This document shows positions 24,276-25,558 of a DNA stretch of 25,558 nt, one piece after another (positions within the stretch are counted from its first letter, which is position 1; each line of letters opens with the position of its first letter). Location: positions 1-25,558 of IMG/VR virus record IMGVR_UViG_3300025869_000087. One strand, written 5' to 3'. The DNA comes from a virus. The position numbers were made by a program, and so were the translations under genes. The notes beneath the pieces are model-generated. The model was not told the origin of the DNA. It ran no database searches and worked only from the letters and a program-made list of their open reading frames with translations.

Positions 24276-25558
24276 TTAGTATCCAAAGGTTGCGTCTGCT
24301 ACTCTCATGCCACCGCCGGGTCTACCCATAGGGTCATAGTCAAACACACTAAACTTTGGCCTAGACATTATACCATACCTTAACGCATCGTACAAGTGAT
24401 CTTCCGAATGTGTGTCAATATCCTCTGGATTTTTCTTGTCAAGAGGAATGGACGGTAGTTGGGCAACGATGTTTGTGCAGTTATTAAAGAAAACAAGTCT
24501 AGGTTCCTCTGTAAATTCATCTATCTGTAAACGTCTGTGTATTTCGTTTTTACCAGCTACACGACTGCCTCTACTACGATCTGATGGCCTCCAGCGACAT
24601 CCCTTACTTACCATTTGCTCCGCAAGAGAAGGGCCAGTATCACCACGCTTATGCCACAAACTGCTATCCAAAACACCATACTTAATAGTCCCGTCACCAG
24701 CTTCTAAGTCAAGGATCATATCTGCCAAATCTGTGGCAAGGACTTTAGATACGTATAGTTCTCTATATACCACAAGTTGTTCATTAGGTGCAACAGCAAA
24801 CCAGACAACGCCAGACTTGCTGCCGTAACCGTAATCGCAAGCCCTAAACTTAACCCAGTTATGAGGAATATCAAAAGGCTCAACAACGTGAATATTGCGG
24901 TCAAACTCTGTAAAAGCCGCACCTTCTTTAATATCCCAGTCTCCGTCAAGGAGTTGTCTTCGTTGCTGCTCTGGCATTGAGAGTAGCATTGCTTCGTAGT
25001 CACCTGACTCCGCAAGGTATGGATTATCAGAAAGTCTTGCGGGTATAAATCTCCTTTTGTATAAAGGTCTTCCAGCCTTTGCGTGTCCTGCTGGGTATTT
25101 AAGGATTTCTCCTGTTTCAATATCGGTTGCATCGTAGGCTCTATTATAAGGCGCAGGGTCAATAAACATTTTCTTAACCCAATGATGACCTCTACCGCCG
25201 GGGTTAGTCGTAGCCCTCATATAAATTGGCAAGTCAGGTGCAGTGGACCTAAGACGACTTCGCATGTAGTTCCATGCGTATGGTGTGGCCCATTGTGTAA
25301 GTTCGTCAAAACCTATCCAGCTAAACGCTAGACCCTGATAACGCAAGACATCATCATCTCTGTCAAGATAAGACATCCACAACCTTGCGCCAGATGGTGC
25401 AGTCCACTGCATCTTTCTTTCTGACCACTTAATACCGGGCCAGATTTTTGGGTATAACTCCTGCGATTTAAATACAAGCTCTCTTAGCTCTTCTGTTGTA
25501 TGTCGCAAAAGCAACCCACTAAATGCGGGATGCCCCATGTAACGTAATGGATCAGAGA
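24276..25558 (-). CDS. terL: Terminase large subunit, partial (N-terminus beyond the window)
   Basis: The frame is open to the right edge; the first visible residues are SDPLRYMGHPAFSGLLLRHT, so the Met inside this stretch is not the true start. The ATPase part shows the Walker B-like FSWIGFDELTQW (D-E). The C-terminal nuclease half has the RNase H-like acidic residues in FRACDYGYGSKSG, KYGVLDSSLW and EDHLYDALRYG. The visible part is about 427 residues; the missing N-terminus should carry Walker A. The enzyme cuts concatemeric DNA and drives it through the portal with ATP. A small terminase gene, if any, would be to the right. The stop is 11 nt before the portal start. Confidence 0.93.
   Translation of the reverse strand, partial: SDPLRYMGHPAFSGLLLRHTTEELRELVFKSQELYPKIWPGIKWSERKMQWTAPSGARLWMSYLDRDDDVLRYQGLAFSWIGFDELTQWATPYAWNYMRSRLRSTAPDLPIYMRATTNPGGRGHHWVKKMFIDPAPYNRAYDATDIETGEILKYPAGHAKAGRPLYKRRFIPARLSDNPYLAESGDYEAMLLSMPEQQRRQLLDGDWDIKEGAAFTEFDRNIHVVEPFDIPHNWVKFRACDYGYGSKSGVVWFAVAPNEQLVVYRELYVSKVLATDLADMILDLEAGDGTIKYGVLDSSLWHKRGDTGPSLAEQMVSKGCRWRPSDRSRGSRVAGKNEIHRRLQIDEFTEEPRLVFFNNCTNIVAQLPSIPLDKKNPEDIDTHSEDHLYDALRYGIMSRPKFSVFDYDPMGRPGGGMRVADATFGY

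Noticed and set aside
24716-25162. Minus-strand 148-codon frame inside the terminase gene with hydrophobic stretches resembling membrane helices
   Set aside because: It is fully nested in another frame of a conserved catalytic gene, and hydrophobic shadows of this kind arise easily. No convincing start site. Could be reopened if the frame is kept in relatives.
1-25558. tRNA genes, CRISPR arrays, insertion sequences, integrase and attachment sites
   Set aside because: I looked for cloverleaf-like segments, direct-repeat/spacer arrays and transposase or integrase motifs and saw none. The regular repeats lie inside coding frames and encode protein repeats.

Overview
The window is a late (virion) gene block of a tailed double-stranded DNA phage. 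Every supported gene is on the minus strand, so transcription runs from the right end (terminase) to the left end. The order is large terminase, portal, scaffold, major coat protein, small head protein, head-tail adaptor, beta-rich tail nozzle, giant tail fibre, then several large proteins that look internal to the virion. There is no sheath, tail tube or tape-measure set, which points to a short-tailed (podovirus-like) phage. Base composition is moderately AT-rich. Many protein signatures are, from memory, of kinds common in phages of marine bacteria. The host cannot be determined from this window, and no integrase, tRNA, CRISPR or host gene is visible.

Layout from right to left (5' to 3' on the transcribed strand): 25558-24276 large terminase, missing its N-terminus; 24264-22114 portal; 22196-21969 small gene overlapping the portal's disordered tail; 21976-19535 a virion-type protein ending in an intein-like Hint domain; 19534-19451 short gap with hairpins; 19450-18584 scaffold; 18576-18549 a near-consensus sigma70-type promoter, followed by a leader of about 195 nt with a stem-loop near its 5' end; 18347-17271 major coat protein; 17258-16779 small head protein; 16770-16741 a 13-bp UUCG hairpin; 16716-16501 and 16500-16114 two small genes; 16111-15395 adaptor; 15392-13260 nozzle; 13256-7746 an 1836-residue fibre with several repeat systems and an S74 chaperone tail; 7733-7020 three small genes, the last coiled-coil plus membrane helix; 7018-4433 an 861-residue protein with an 11-residue repeat; then 4449-4210, 4232-3729, 3729-2224 and a large protein running off the left end (2224-1).

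The genes form a tightly packed operon with stop-start overlaps such as TAATG, direct abutments, and Shine-Dalgarno sequences placed inside preceding genes. Terminase and portal package DNA. Scaffold and coat build the procapsid. Adaptor and nozzle make the short tail, and the fibre recognises the host. The coiled-coil proteins at the left are the best candidates for internal or ejected proteins. The least ordinary items are the Hint-domain virion protein, the coat-gene promoter with its structured leader, the stacked repeats of the fibre, and the strict 11-residue repeat of the 861-residue protein.
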